NCBI RefSeq assembly: GCF_017983445.1
Contig: NZ_JAGOBJ010000005.1
Location: 1 to 64,000, forward strand
Reading direction: 5' to 3'
DNA length: 64,000 nt
From: Halomonas sp.
Lineage (GTDB): Bacteria > Pseudomonadota > Gammaproteobacteria > Pseudomonadales > Halomonadaceae
Shown here: piece after piece, positions 17,771 to 26,031 of the stretch
How the letters are laid out: every line of letters begins with the position of its first letter
Numbering within the stretch: position 1 is the stretch's first letter
Notes under the pieces: model-generated
The model's database searches: none
The model's input: the letters and a program-made list of their open reading frames with translations, nothing else
Told to the model about the DNA's origin: nothing
Made by a program: the position numbers and the translations under genes

Positions 17771-18179
17771 TAAGTCGCGCCTCAACGCGTTCCAGAATTT
17801 GCCGGCTTACCTTGCCCACTAACGGCTTAGCGGCCTTATTAACGGCTTTTTCCATCAGCCGATTACCGATTTCATAGCTAAGCGTTAATGAAACTTCCGT
17901 TCCTTCAGGCACTTCACGTAGCTGATAGCGTCCTTGATTTTTTACGCCGTCAAGCGATTCCCAGGCGAGTACATGTGGGGCCTGAATCTCTGTCACCGCC
18001 ACCTCAAATGCCCAATCCATTCCCACGGCACGCACATGCCAGCGGTAGTGATTATTACCCAGCGTATCGATGGAGCGTATCAAGTCGGAATAATCAGCAA
18101 AATCCTCCACTCGACGTAATAACTCAAACACGCGCTCGGGCGGTGCGTTAACAATTTCACTGTGTTCTATAGTGGCCAT
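17763..18179 (-). CDS. SRPBCC (START-like) family protein
   Basis: A 138-residue protein with the helix-grip pattern of polyketide-cyclase/START-like proteins: MATIEHSEIVNAPPERVFEL, then LRRVEDFADYSDL, WHVRAVGMDWAFEVAVTEI, and a long C-terminal helix. Such proteins bind hydrophobic ligands (RatA and the CoQ-binding Coq10 are relatives). The ATG at 18179 gives the family's usual N-terminus. Located upstream of the VTT gene and overlapping it; a lipid-related role for the pair is only an inference. Confidence 0.8.
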   Translation of the reverse strand: MATIEHSEIVNAPPERVFELLRRVEDFADYSDLIRSIDTLGNNHYRWHVRAVGMDWAFEVAVTEIQAPHVLAWESLDGVKNQGRYQLREVPEGTEVSLTLSYEIGNRLMEKAVNKAAKPLVGKVSRQILERVEARLNA

Positions 18180-18423
18180 AATTGCCTCTAACCGCTCAAA
18201 ACATGAGCTTAGCATGTTGCACAAATCGGGGCCTGCTGACGTTTCGCCGCAGCCGCACCACAACACCAAATGTCCAGAATATCGAATAAAAATAGCAACC
18301 ATCAGGACTTGAGCTAGTCAGATGCGCTCTCATTGCGTAAACTGCCGCCCTTCCGGACCGGACCCCGGCACTTTGTTCAGCGCTTGCGCTGCACGAAAAA
18401 TTCTCCGACAACGAGTATCAAGT

Positions 18424-19137
18424 ATGTCTAGCACTTCTTCTACCCCCTCTGTTTTGCCTACCTCCACGGTGGTCATTTATTCTGGCGGCATGGATTCCTA
18501 TACGGTACTTCATCGCGCGATTCGCGAAGGCCTGGACGTTCACGCACTGTCTTTCGACTATGGACAACGCCATGCCCGCGAGCTGGATGTTGCCGCGCGT
18601 GTCTGTAAACAGCTGAATATTCCCCATCAAATCGTGGATATTCGAGCCATTCACGGCTTGATCGATAATTCAGCGCTGACCAATCCCGACCAAACCATGC
18701 CCACAGGTGACTACGCGGATGATAACTTGCGGGCCACCGTTGTCCCCAACCGGAATATGATTCTGTTATCTCTGGCGATTGCCAAGGCAGTCAATATCGG
18801 TGCAGGCCGTGTAGATTATGGTGCCCACGGCGGTGATCACGTTCTATATCCTGACTGTCGGCCTGAGTTTGTCGATGCCATGAATCATGTTGCAGGTATT
18901 GCCAACTTCGAACCTGTATCACTGCACGCTCCTTACCTGCGCACGTCCAAAGCCGACATTTTGCGCGAAGGGCTCGCCATGGGATTGGATTATCAACATA
19001 CATGGACGTGCTATGAAGGGCGCGAACTGGCCTGTGGTGAGTGCGGTAGCTGCCGCGAACGTCTGGATGCTTTTGCGGCGAACGATGCTATCGACCCGCT
19101 GCATTACGCCCCTCAAACTCCCCAGGAAAGCCGCTGA
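18424..19137 (+). CDS. queC: 7-cyano-7-deazaguanine synthase QueC
   Basis: A 237-residue ATP-dependent enzyme that turns 7-carboxy-7-deazaguanine and ammonia into preQ0 in queuosine biosynthesis. YSGGMDSYT near residue 17 is the PP-loop. [12 protein letters not shown] and [17 protein letters not shown] are characteristic. The C-terminal [20 protein letters not shown] holds the zinc-binding cysteines. The chosen start (18424) gives a length like E. coli QueC (231). Its stop overlaps the queE start (TGATG), so the que genes form one operon. Confidence 0.95.
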   Translation: MSSTSSTPSVLPTSTVVIYSGGMDSYTVLHRAIREGLDVHALSFDYGQRHARELDVAARVCKQLNIPHQIVDIRAIHGLIDNSALTNPDQTMPTGDYADDNLRATVVPNRNMILLSLAIAKAVNIGAGRVDYGAHGGDHVLYPDCRPEFVDAMNHVAGIANFEPVSLHAPYLRTSKADILREGLAMGLDYQHTWTCYEGRELACGECGSCRERLDAFAANDAIDPLHYAPQTPQESR

Positions 19138-19781
19138 TGTATCATGTTAAAGAGGCCTTTTACACCTTACAGGGTGAAGGGGCGCAAGCGGGCCGTGCGA
19201 GCGTCTTTTGCCGCTTCAGTGGGTGTAACTTGTGGTCGGGCCGTGAGGCTGATCGCGCCACCGCAAAATGCACGTTTTGCGATACGGATTTTATCGGTAC
19301 CGATGGGCAAAACGGCGGGCGTTTCGCAACGGCGACTGATTTAGCCGCTCACATTCGCGCGCTATGGCCAAAAGACGCTTCAAACGCGATACCGTACGTG
19401 GTGTTTACCGGCGGAGAGCCGCTACTTCAGCTGGACGCGCCGTTAATCGACATGCTGCACGACGCAGGCTTTGAAATCGCCGTTGAAACCAACGGCACGT
19501 TACCGCCTCCCCCCGGCATTGACTGGCTATGCGTGAGCCCAAAGGGCAATAACGCACTGGCAGTTAGCGGGGGAAGTGAATTAAAGCTGGTCTTTCCACA
19601 AGTGGATGCACCGCCGGAGCAGTTTAAACACTTGGCTTTTGACCACTTCTTTTTGCAACCTATGGATGTAAGCCCGCTGGGACAGCAAGCCAACACCATT
19701 GCCAGTGCCACACAGTATTGTATGGCCAACCCCCAGTGGCGCCTTTCGCTTCAAATGCACAAAATAGCAGGGTTTGACTAA
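19137..19781 (+). CDS. queE: 7-carboxy-7-deazaguanine synthase QueE (radical SAM)
   Basis: A 214-residue radical SAM enzyme that converts 6-carboxytetrahydropterin to 7-carboxy-7-deazaguanine. The N-terminal YTLQGEGAQAGRASVFCRFSG and the cluster cysteines in CNLW...CTFCD (a variant CX14CX2C spacing known in QueE) are visible; VFTGGEPLLQ is the SAM-binding GGE motif. It is joined to the downstream gene by a TAATG overlap at 19781. Confidence 0.94.
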   Translation: MYHVKEAFYTLQGEGAQAGRASVFCRFSGCNLWSGREADRATAKCTFCDTDFIGTDGQNGGRFATATDLAAHIRALWPKDASNAIPYVVFTGGEPLLQLDAPLIDMLHDAGFEIAVETNGTLPPPPGIDWLCVSPKGNNALAVSGGSELKLVFPQVDAPPEQFKHLAFDHFFLQPMDVSPLGQQANTIASATQYCMANPQWRLSLQMHKIAGFD

Positions 19782-20614
19782 TGGCTTTATTTGTTAATCA
19801 GTTAACCCATATCGATGTGTCTTTATGGTGCCCTCAGCGTGGTCTTGTAGGCTGCAGCTGGCAGGTAGACGCACTCCTTGAAGGAGCGCTGGGTGAAGAC
19901 GGTATGCTGTTTGATTTTGGTGAAGTAAAGCCCTGGATCAAGCGCACTCTGGATGGCGGGCTTGATCATACGCTGCTGATTCCTACCCAGGCACCGGGCG
20001 TTACCGTTACCGAGTGTGATGAAGGCCTTTGCATCAGCACGACGCTTCCCTACCCTATGCAAGTGCGTGGGCCAGCAGAAGCATTTAGCCTACTTCCCTG
20101 GGAAAGCGTTACGCTTGAACAGGTAGCCAAGTATTTAAGCCATGCGCTAACCGATCAGCGACCGGTCAATGTTGACCGTGTCACGCTGACCTTGAGCGAT
20201 GAGCCGATTAGCGGGGCGGCCTACGGCTATAGCCACGGACTGAAGCGCCATCAGGGCAACTGCCAACGGATTGCTCATGGGCATCGTTCACGACTCGCCA
20301 TCTGGCAATCAGGTGAGCGTCAATTTGGGCTAGAAACGCACTGGGCCGATTGGCTGGATAACCGGTATCTGCTGGAGCAAGCCGACATTGAGCGCCAGGA
20401 TGATGAGTTTTTAACCTGCAGCTATCAAGCCGCCCAGGGGGCTTTTTCCATTCGCCTACCAATAAACCGCTGTGCGGTTCTTCCGGGGCCCACCACGGTT
20501 GAAAACATCGCTATTTGGCTGGCACGCAGCATCGCACGCGATAGTGGTCAGGCAACTCATGTGCAGGCGTTCGAGGGCATTAATAAAGGCGCGTTTGCGG
20601 AAGCGGCTCCATGA
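19781..20614 (+). CDS. QueD-like double T-fold protein (6-carboxytetrahydropterin synthase)
   Basis: At 277 residues this is twice the size of ordinary QueD (about 120-140) and seems to hold two T-fold halves. The C-terminal half has the zinc and catalytic pattern C-x4-HGH (CQRIAHGHRS, about residue 164) and THWADWLDNRYLL. The N-terminal half keeps the DFGEVKPWIKRTLDGGLDHTLL segment but reads LVGCSWQV where HGHSW would be expected, so it probably lacks zinc. By position after queC and queE it should supply QueD activity. Which half is catalytic, or whether the site is shared, needs a structural model. Confidence 0.82.
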   Translation: MALFVNQLTHIDVSLWCPQRGLVGCSWQVDALLEGALGEDGMLFDFGEVKPWIKRTLDGGLDHTLLIPTQAPGVTVTECDEGLCISTTLPYPMQVRGPAEAFSLLPWESVTLEQVAKYLSHALTDQRPVNVDRVTLTLSDEPISGAAYGYSHGLKRHQGNCQRIAHGHRSRLAIWQSGERQFGLETHWADWLDNRYLLEQADIERQDDEFLTCSYQAAQGAFSIRLPINRCAVLPGPTTVENIAIWLARSIARDSGQATHVQAFEGINKGAFAEAAP

Positions 20615-20895
20615 GCTATGGCGATATCATTGTAAAACAGCCATCAGGCTGCCGGGCGGGGTGCGGCGCGTGCTGCATCGCGCCCTCCATCAGTTCAGCG
20701 ATTCCCGGCATGCCTGAGGGCAAACCTGCCGGGGTGCGCTGTATCCAGCTAGATGAAAGCAATTTATGTCGCCTGTTTGGTGATCCACGCAGGCCCGCGG
20801 TGTGTGGCAACTTTGATTTTGATATCAGCGTATGTGGCGAGCAGCGTGAACAAGCGCTCGCCACATTGGCCTTTCTTGAGGCTGAGACACGTTAA
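20611..20895 (+). CDS. YkgJ family cysteine cluster protein
   Basis: A 94-residue protein with the YkgJ pattern of conserved cysteines: GCRAGCGACCIAP near the N-terminus, then RCIQLDESNLCRLFG and PAVCGNF, probably binding zinc or an Fe-S cluster. Its start overlaps the stop of the QueD-like gene by 4 nt (ATGA), so it belongs to the que operon by layout. Its function is unknown. Confidence 0.85.
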   Translation: MSYGDIIVKQPSGCRAGCGACCIAPSISSAIPGMPEGKPAGVRCIQLDESNLCRLFGDPRRPAVCGNFDFDISVCGEQREQALATLAFLEAETR

Positions 20896-20920
20896 GGATT
20901 CAGGCTACCCTTCTATCCGC

Positions 20921-23900
20921 CTACCCCTCTACACCCGCAGGCTGGGCCAACCGACGATCGAGCAGGCTTACCCAGCGCACCAGCACAGGCGCATCGCTAT
21001 GGCTAACATCGTTCAGTAAATGCCGAAATGCTTCTTTCGCCTGAAGGTCACTTGGCTCGATATGTGTTAGCCATAGCTCCAACGCCTCTAGTTCCTGGTG
21101 CCGATTACCATGTTCTTGCGCCTGACTAATTGCCATTTCGGCAAGCGCTCTGACTTCGCTTGCGGGGTGGCCAAGCTGATGGCGCACTTTTGCCAGAAGC
21201 GTGGCAAGCTCCGGTAAGAAAAGCGTTGTCCGGTCACGGGCTATTATCAAACATTGATCGAGATAGTCTTCAGCGACCTGCAGCTCGCCAAGCTCAATAC
21301 AGGCATCGATATACCATAATGAGGGGCGCTGATAACGATCGCGCCCTTTAAGCTCGGTCATTTGATCCAGGCTTTCGCGGATCTGAACAAGGCCATTCTG
21401 ATCACCCGCCAAGGCACGCTGCCAGCCGATAACACCCTGCGCTGAGATTTGCCACAGCTGTAAATCAGGCGTGCCGGTCATGGCCGCAGCACGTTCTGCA
21501 TGACGCGCCGCAAGATGCACATGGCCCAGCTGCCGATACAAGGCGGCTGCGAAAAGCAGCGCCATAGCCAGAGTACCTGGATGACCAATTTTCTCCGCCA
21601 GACGCAGCGCCGCCGAGACCTGGCGCTCAGCACGCTGATAATCCCCTCGTAAGCAGAGGGTCCAGCCCTGAAAACAGGCGGCGGTCACCTGGGGATGATC
21701 CGAGAACGGCAGCCACTCAATCATCATCTGGGCATTAAGCGGATCAATTTCATCCAAATGGTCATGGGCCTGCTGAATACGCCCCGCCCAATACTCGCAC
21801 TGTGCCCGGGCATAATCCGCTAGGCGCCGATAACGCGGGTCTTCCAGGCGTTCGGCAATATCGGTCAGGGTCGAGGCCAAGGCAAAGGCATCCGCATGGG
21901 CATAGCGCTGACTGCGACCTACCCATAACCCCCACTTGACCAGAAACACTTGCTCTAGCTCTTCCGGATCATCCAGCATATCGCTGCCTGATTCACGCAG
22001 AAGTTCGCGGGCAAGTACAAAGCTTTCATGAGCGATGGGCGAACCGTGCCCTTCCAAGGCAAACGCCGCTTGGCCACGTACCGTAAGCAGGCTGACCTCA
22101 CGCTCTATTTGATGTTCGACGCGGCGTAAGCTAGCTAACCCTGCGTCGGCCATACGCAGCGCCGTGCGATTGGCACTGACCTTCAACGCCTCGCGGGCAG
22201 ACAGTTCGAAGTAGCGCGCGCCACGCGCATAATGGCCGCTTCTGCGTAAATGGGTTGCAAAATCGCCCGGGTGGCGACTAATCCACATCGGAAAGCGCTC
22301 TTCGATAAGGGTGACAACCTGCTGGTGAAGCTTAACCCGAACATCGCGTGGGCAGGAAAGATAGGCGGCTTCCTGAAGCAGCTGATGGCTAAACTGGTAC
22401 TCCTGTTCGCCTTCTTCTTTATTAATGGGCTCGATAATCTCCAACTGACGCATATGTTCAATGGCTTGCGTTAATCGGCTGTGCTCCAAACCGCTACATT
22501 CAAGCAGGAAATCCAGCCGAAAGCGCCGACCAAGTACTGCGGCTACATGGGCAATCGCGCGATCCGTTTCCAACTGATCAATCCTGCTGGCCAACAGGCC
22601 GAGCAGCCCCTTGGGCAGCTCATCGAACTGAACGCTGCGCCCTTCACGGCGGTCCATATCCAGACGCCGACAGATCTCTTGCATATAAAGCGGAACACCA
22701 TCGCAGCGCTCGATAATCTGGTTACGTAGCCGCGGGCTTAAATGGATTCGGTAACGTCGCGATAACTGGGAAAGTAAGCGCGATGACTGTAGCGCATCCA
22801 GCTTGCACAAACCGATCTGCTGATCCCAATGAAGCTTGACCGGCAACGACTCACGCCCATGATGGCTTGCGACCAGCATAAAAGCGGTATTGATGGGTAG
22901 ACGTGCCTGTAGCCCTGCCAATACCTTAAAGGAAGGCTCATCGATCCACTGTAGATCATCAATCATCAATGCCAGCGTGCGCTCCTGGGTTTGATGATCG
23001 ATCAACCCATGGAGCAGTTGCACAACCAGCTCCACTGCCTCGCCATTTTGAGCAAGCTGGGTCACTTCCTGAACATCACGAACCCCCAGCGCTTCCTCAA
23101 GCAAGTGCTGGCGGCTTTCATTGGTCAGCGTCAGGCCCAGCGCTGCCTGTAGATTCGTCAAGGTTTCCAGCGTGGGGGGTGCGTCCAGATACCAGGCCAC
23201 TAAATGGCGTGCTACGCCATACGGCTCAAGTACCGATAACCGGGTCGTCGGCTGCCAGCAAATCGACGCATCACGGCTCAGCTCCAGTTGGCGAAAACCC
23301 ACCATTAACGCAGATTTACCCATTCCCGAGGCGCCGCGTACCAGCACGCTTTGGCGTAGACCTATACCGGCCCTGGCCAGGGCATCGCGAAGCGTGCGCA
23401 GTGAGGTTTCACGGCCCACTAAACTGGGCGGCAAGGCATCCCGACCGCCTTCATTCTGGCCTAGCACTAGCGCGCGCAAACGCACGCGCCCATCGCTTGC
23501 CACCAGGCGGGATACCAGACGAGGCTGTAGATCAAGTGCCGGTGGCATGTGCTGGCTAGCTTCCTGTGAAATCACCAGCTCGCTGCCTTCGGCGGCGCTC
23601 ATTAGCTCCAGAGACACCTGAGTCACTTGGCCCAGAGGATCAGCCAGCTGGCGCTCGGGCAGATAGACCACCTGCCCACTGTTTAATCCAGCCGCCAATT
23701 CAAAGACAGGAGGCGAGCCCTCGCCTTCCCAATAGCGTACCGACTCTTGCGGTAGCGCTTTTTGGCAGTGCTCGTAAAGCGCCACCAGCTCTGCAAGCTG
23801 ATGCGCCGGGCCGTGGGTACCAAAACAGGCAAGCCCCAACCCACCGGTTGCGCCAGGTAGCCAAAAGCCACCCAGGTGGTGGCACTGTTGCTCAAGCCAG

Positions 23901-24820
23901 CGCAATAATTCCAACTGCAATGCCAAACAGTTGCGCGTTGCCGTGCGCTCCTGCCAGTCACCTCGCAGACGCAACCGAATTGCCATCACGGAAAGCTGGC
24001 GCAGCTCAATTTCATCATCGCGCAGAGGTTTGCTGTCTGCGGCCAGTACGCGCGAAAAGGCGCCTTGAGGGCTCATGGCGCGCGGGTCGTGCGACCCATC
24101 TGACCAATAGCTGGCTAATTGCAAAAAACTGGGTTCCGGCTGCTGCCCTGAAAGCGCCAGCAGCTGAAGGTAACCGTTGTACTGTTCGTGCGCGGCGGCG
24201 ATTTGATTCTGCTCGGCGAGTTGGCGTACCCAACGCTCATGAAACGGCGCGTAGCCTGAAAAACGGCTGACCAAGCCTTCAAGCATCGCATCTGGAACGC
24301 CTTCATGCGCCTCCAGCACCTGCTCGGCAAAACGAATGACGCGTTGGCGCCATTCGTTACGTACCTGCACAAGCCAACGCTGAAATTCGCTACAGTTGGC
24401 AAGCTGAAGTTCCTCGACCAGATCCCCCTGGTAGCAGGTCAATACTGCTTCCAGCGTTGCCAGATCCCGCGGCCCTTCCAATAGCTGTTGCAGCTCATGT
24501 AAATCAACCCGCCAGGAGGCCGGCAGCTGGAACGCGATAGTTTGACGCGAAACGTTCAACACCTGCTCAGCGTTATTGCCCAATGAATGACGCAGGCAGT
24601 GCAGCGCATGACGTAAGTTGGTACGACCAGACGAAAGCCCCTGGTCTGGCCACAGCAGTTCGGCCAGCACCGCGCGATTCACCGGCTGACGATGAAGCAG
24701 TAAGTACACCAGCAACGCTTTGACTTTGTCATAGCTAAAATGGGTCAGCACATCATCGCCTTGGGAAAGGGAAAAATGGCCAAAGAGGATTAGCTGATCA
24801 GACTCACGAGCATCGCGCAT
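20921..24820 (-). CDS. large ATPase transcriptional regulator (winged helix-BTAD-cyclase-like-AAA-TPR)
   Basis: A 1299-residue protein. Residues about 10-85 resemble an OmpR/SARP winged helix (LAELLWPDQ...GRTNLRHALHCLR). Residues about 100-240 look like a bacterial transcriptional activator domain. Residues about 272-450 follow the layout of a class III nucleotide cyclase (LPGATGGLGLACFG; AAGLNSGQVVY; ADPLGQVTQVSLELMSAAEGSELVIS) but lack an obvious metal-binding aspartate pair, so they are probably inactive. Residues about 465-720 are a STAND/AAA ATPase with Walker A GASGMGKS (496-503) and Walker B LALMIDDLQW (616-625). The rest is helical repeats, TPR-like. The ligand and targets are unknown. 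It lies 30 nt after miaE on the same strand. Confidence 0.85.
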   Translation of the reverse strand: MRDARESDQLILFGHFSLSQGDDVLTHFSYDKVKALLVYLLLHRQPVNRAVLAELLWPDQGLSSGRTNLRHALHCLRHSLGNNAEQVLNVSRQTIAFQLPASWRVDLHELQQLLEGPRDLATLEAVLTCYQGDLVEELQLANCSEFQRWLVQVRNEWRQRVIRFAEQVLEAHEGVPDAMLEGLVSRFSGYAPFHERWVRQLAEQNQIAAAHEQYNGYLQLLALSGQQPEPSFLQLASYWSDGSHDPRAMSPQGAFSRVLAADSKPLRDDEIELRQLSVMAIRLRLRGDWQERTATRNCLALQLELLRWLEQQCHHLGGFWLPGATGGLGLACFGTHGPAHQLAELVALYEHCQKALPQESVRYWEGEGSPPVFELAAGLNSGQVVYLPERQLADPLGQVTQVSLELMSAAEGSELVISQEASQHMPPALDLQPRLVSRLVASDGRVRLRALVLGQNEGGRDALPPSLVGRETSLRTLRDALARAGIGLRQSVLVRGASGMGKSALMVGFRQLELSRDASICWQPTTRLSVLEPYGVARHLVAWYLDAPPTLETLTNLQAALGLTLTNESRQHLLEEALGVRDVQEVTQLAQNGEAVELVVQLLHGLIDHQTQERTLALMIDDLQWIDEPSFKVLAGLQARLPINTAFMLVASHHGRESLPVKLHWDQQIGLCKLDALQSSRLLSQLSRRYRIHLSPRLRNQIIERCDGVPLYMQEICRRLDMDRREGRSVQFDELPKGLLGLLASRIDQLETDRAIAHVAAVLGRRFRLDFLLECSGLEHSRLTQAIEHMRQLEIIEPINKEEGEQEYQFSHQLLQEAAYLSCPRDVRVKLHQQVVTLIEERFPMWISRHPGDFATHLRRSGHYARGARYFELSAREALKVSANRTALRMADAGLASLRRVEHQIEREVSLLTVRGQAAFALEGHGSPIAHESFVLARELLRESGSDMLDDPEELEQVFLVKWGLWVGRSQRYAHADAFALASTLTDIAERLEDPRYRRLADYARAQCEYWAGRIQQAHDHLDEIDPLNAQMMIEWLPFSDHPQVTAACFQGWTLCLRGDYQRAERQVSAALRLAEKIGHPGTLAMALLFAAALYRQLGHVHLAARHAERAAAMTGTPDLQLWQISAQGVIGWQRALAGDQNGLVQIRESLDQMTELKGRDRYQRPSLWYIDACIELGELQVAEDYLDQCLIIARDRTTLFLPELATLLAKVRHQLGHPASEVRALAEMAISQAQEHGNRHQELEALELWLTHIEPSDLQAKEAFRHLLNDVSHSDAPVLVRWVSLLDRRLAQPAGVEG

Positions 24821-24850
24821 GATACATATCCTGACTGGGCTAGCGGTGCA

Positions 24851-25507
24851 TTAAGCAGGCACACCGCTATGAAAACGAAAAGCCGTATCGGGTGACGTTA
24901 TCAGCTCTGCTTCCTGAGCGACAAAAAAAGCGATTCGTTCATCAATTGAATCGTTGGTTTGTTGCTGTGCAAGCAAAAGATAGTCTTCAAAATGACGCCC
25001 TTCAGACTTCACCAACGTACGGTAAAACTTGGCCAGCTCTTCATCCAAATACGGGATTAAACACGCGAACCGCTCACAGCTACGCGCTTCAATCAACGCC
25101 CCAATAATCAACACGTCGATCAAGCGCTCAGGATCATTACTGCGAACATGGCGCCGCAATCCTTCGGCATAACGTGAGGCCGTTAAGTGCCGGTATTCAA
25201 CGCCACGTTTCTCCATTAAGCCAACCACCTGCTCAAAGTGCAGGAGTTCTTCACGTGCCAGCTGCGACATTTTACTTAATAAAAGGGGCTGATCCACATA
25301 GCGATATAGAAGGCTCATGGCGGTCGAAGCCGCTTTTTTTTCACATTGCGCGTGATCGATAAGCAGTATTTCTGGATTGCTCAATGCCCATTGGAGCCAA
25401 CTATCCGGCGTTTGACAGGCAAGAAATTCATTCAGGCTTGCTGGCAGAAGATCATCCGCTTTAACGCCATGATCCGCTGTTTTTAATGCATTAAGTTGTA
25501 TCGACAT
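24851..25507 (-). CDS. miaE: tRNA-(ms2io6A37) hydroxylase MiaE
   Basis: A 218-residue ferritin-like diiron enzyme that hydroxylates the isopentenyl group of ms2i6A37 in tRNAs. Iron ligands are visible as AQCEKKAAS, REELLHFEQVV, EARSCERF and SEGRHFEDY. The start at 25507 (MSIQLNALK) follows GGAAG at good spacing; an upstream in-frame extension is less likely. It precedes the large regulator gene on the same strand with a 30-nt gap, so they may be cotranscribed, though no functional link is known. Confidence 0.92.
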   Translation of the reverse strand: MSIQLNALKTADHGVKADDLLPASLNEFLACQTPDSWLQWALSNPEILLIDHAQCEKKAASTAMSLLYRYVDQPLLLSKMSQLAREELLHFEQVVGLMEKRGVEYRHLTASRYAEGLRRHVRSNDPERLIDVLIIGALIEARSCERFACLIPYLDEELAKFYRTLVKSEGRHFEDYLLLAQQQTNDSIDERIAFFVAQEAELITSPDTAFRFHSGVPA

Positions 25508-26031
25508 CACATTCTTCCGAGCGTTTATTTCACTATTGTACAACACATAAACGCTGAGAGCGTTTGACCTATCTCACTACTTGTATACTAAATAAACCGT
25601 CTACGTAAGCGCGCTGTAACACTTCTTGTATAGTTAAACGCGCATGTCATAAATACCGTTCGCAATGCTCTTGTCACTTTTTTGTCATCGACAAAATAAT
25701 CTTAGCGTTATAAAGCGTAGGTTATGGTAACGCGCTGTAACGCCCGTCGCATCTTTATCGCCCAATCCATTAAGCGTTTTAAGCTAACTAGGGTCGTTTT
25801 TTTCAGTTAACAGGCTAAAAATACAGGTATTTTAAAATTGTCATGTGACTCCTCAACATAAAGTGCAACATTCAAGCCAACCCTTCTTCTTAACATTGTC
25901 GACAGTTTCCCGTAGAATCCGTGCCATCCAACCAGACGCTGTTTGTCAAGCGTATGTCATGTGTCCGAGCGCACGCTTTAATACCGTGAAAACGTGTGTT
26001 TGCCACCATAAGCAGATGAGAGGGCCCCAAC
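25508..26031 (+). promoter_or_regulatory. 524-nt intergenic region with an acnB promoter at 25890-25918
   Basis: A good sigma-70 promoter stands at 25890-25918: TTAACA, a 17-nt spacer and TAGAAT, giving a leader of roughly 105 nt before acnB. The left part must also hold the miaE promoter facing the other way. The motif GCGCTGTAAC occurs twice (near 25612 and 25732). I see no further gene, clear operator or riboswitch here. Confidence 0.55.

Noticed and set aside
22969-24270. Long plus-strand frames (196, 166 and 234 codons) inside the large regulator gene
   Set aside because: They are antisense to a coherent 1299-codon gene whose ATPase motifs are intact; the frames are low-complexity P/A/R-rich shadows.
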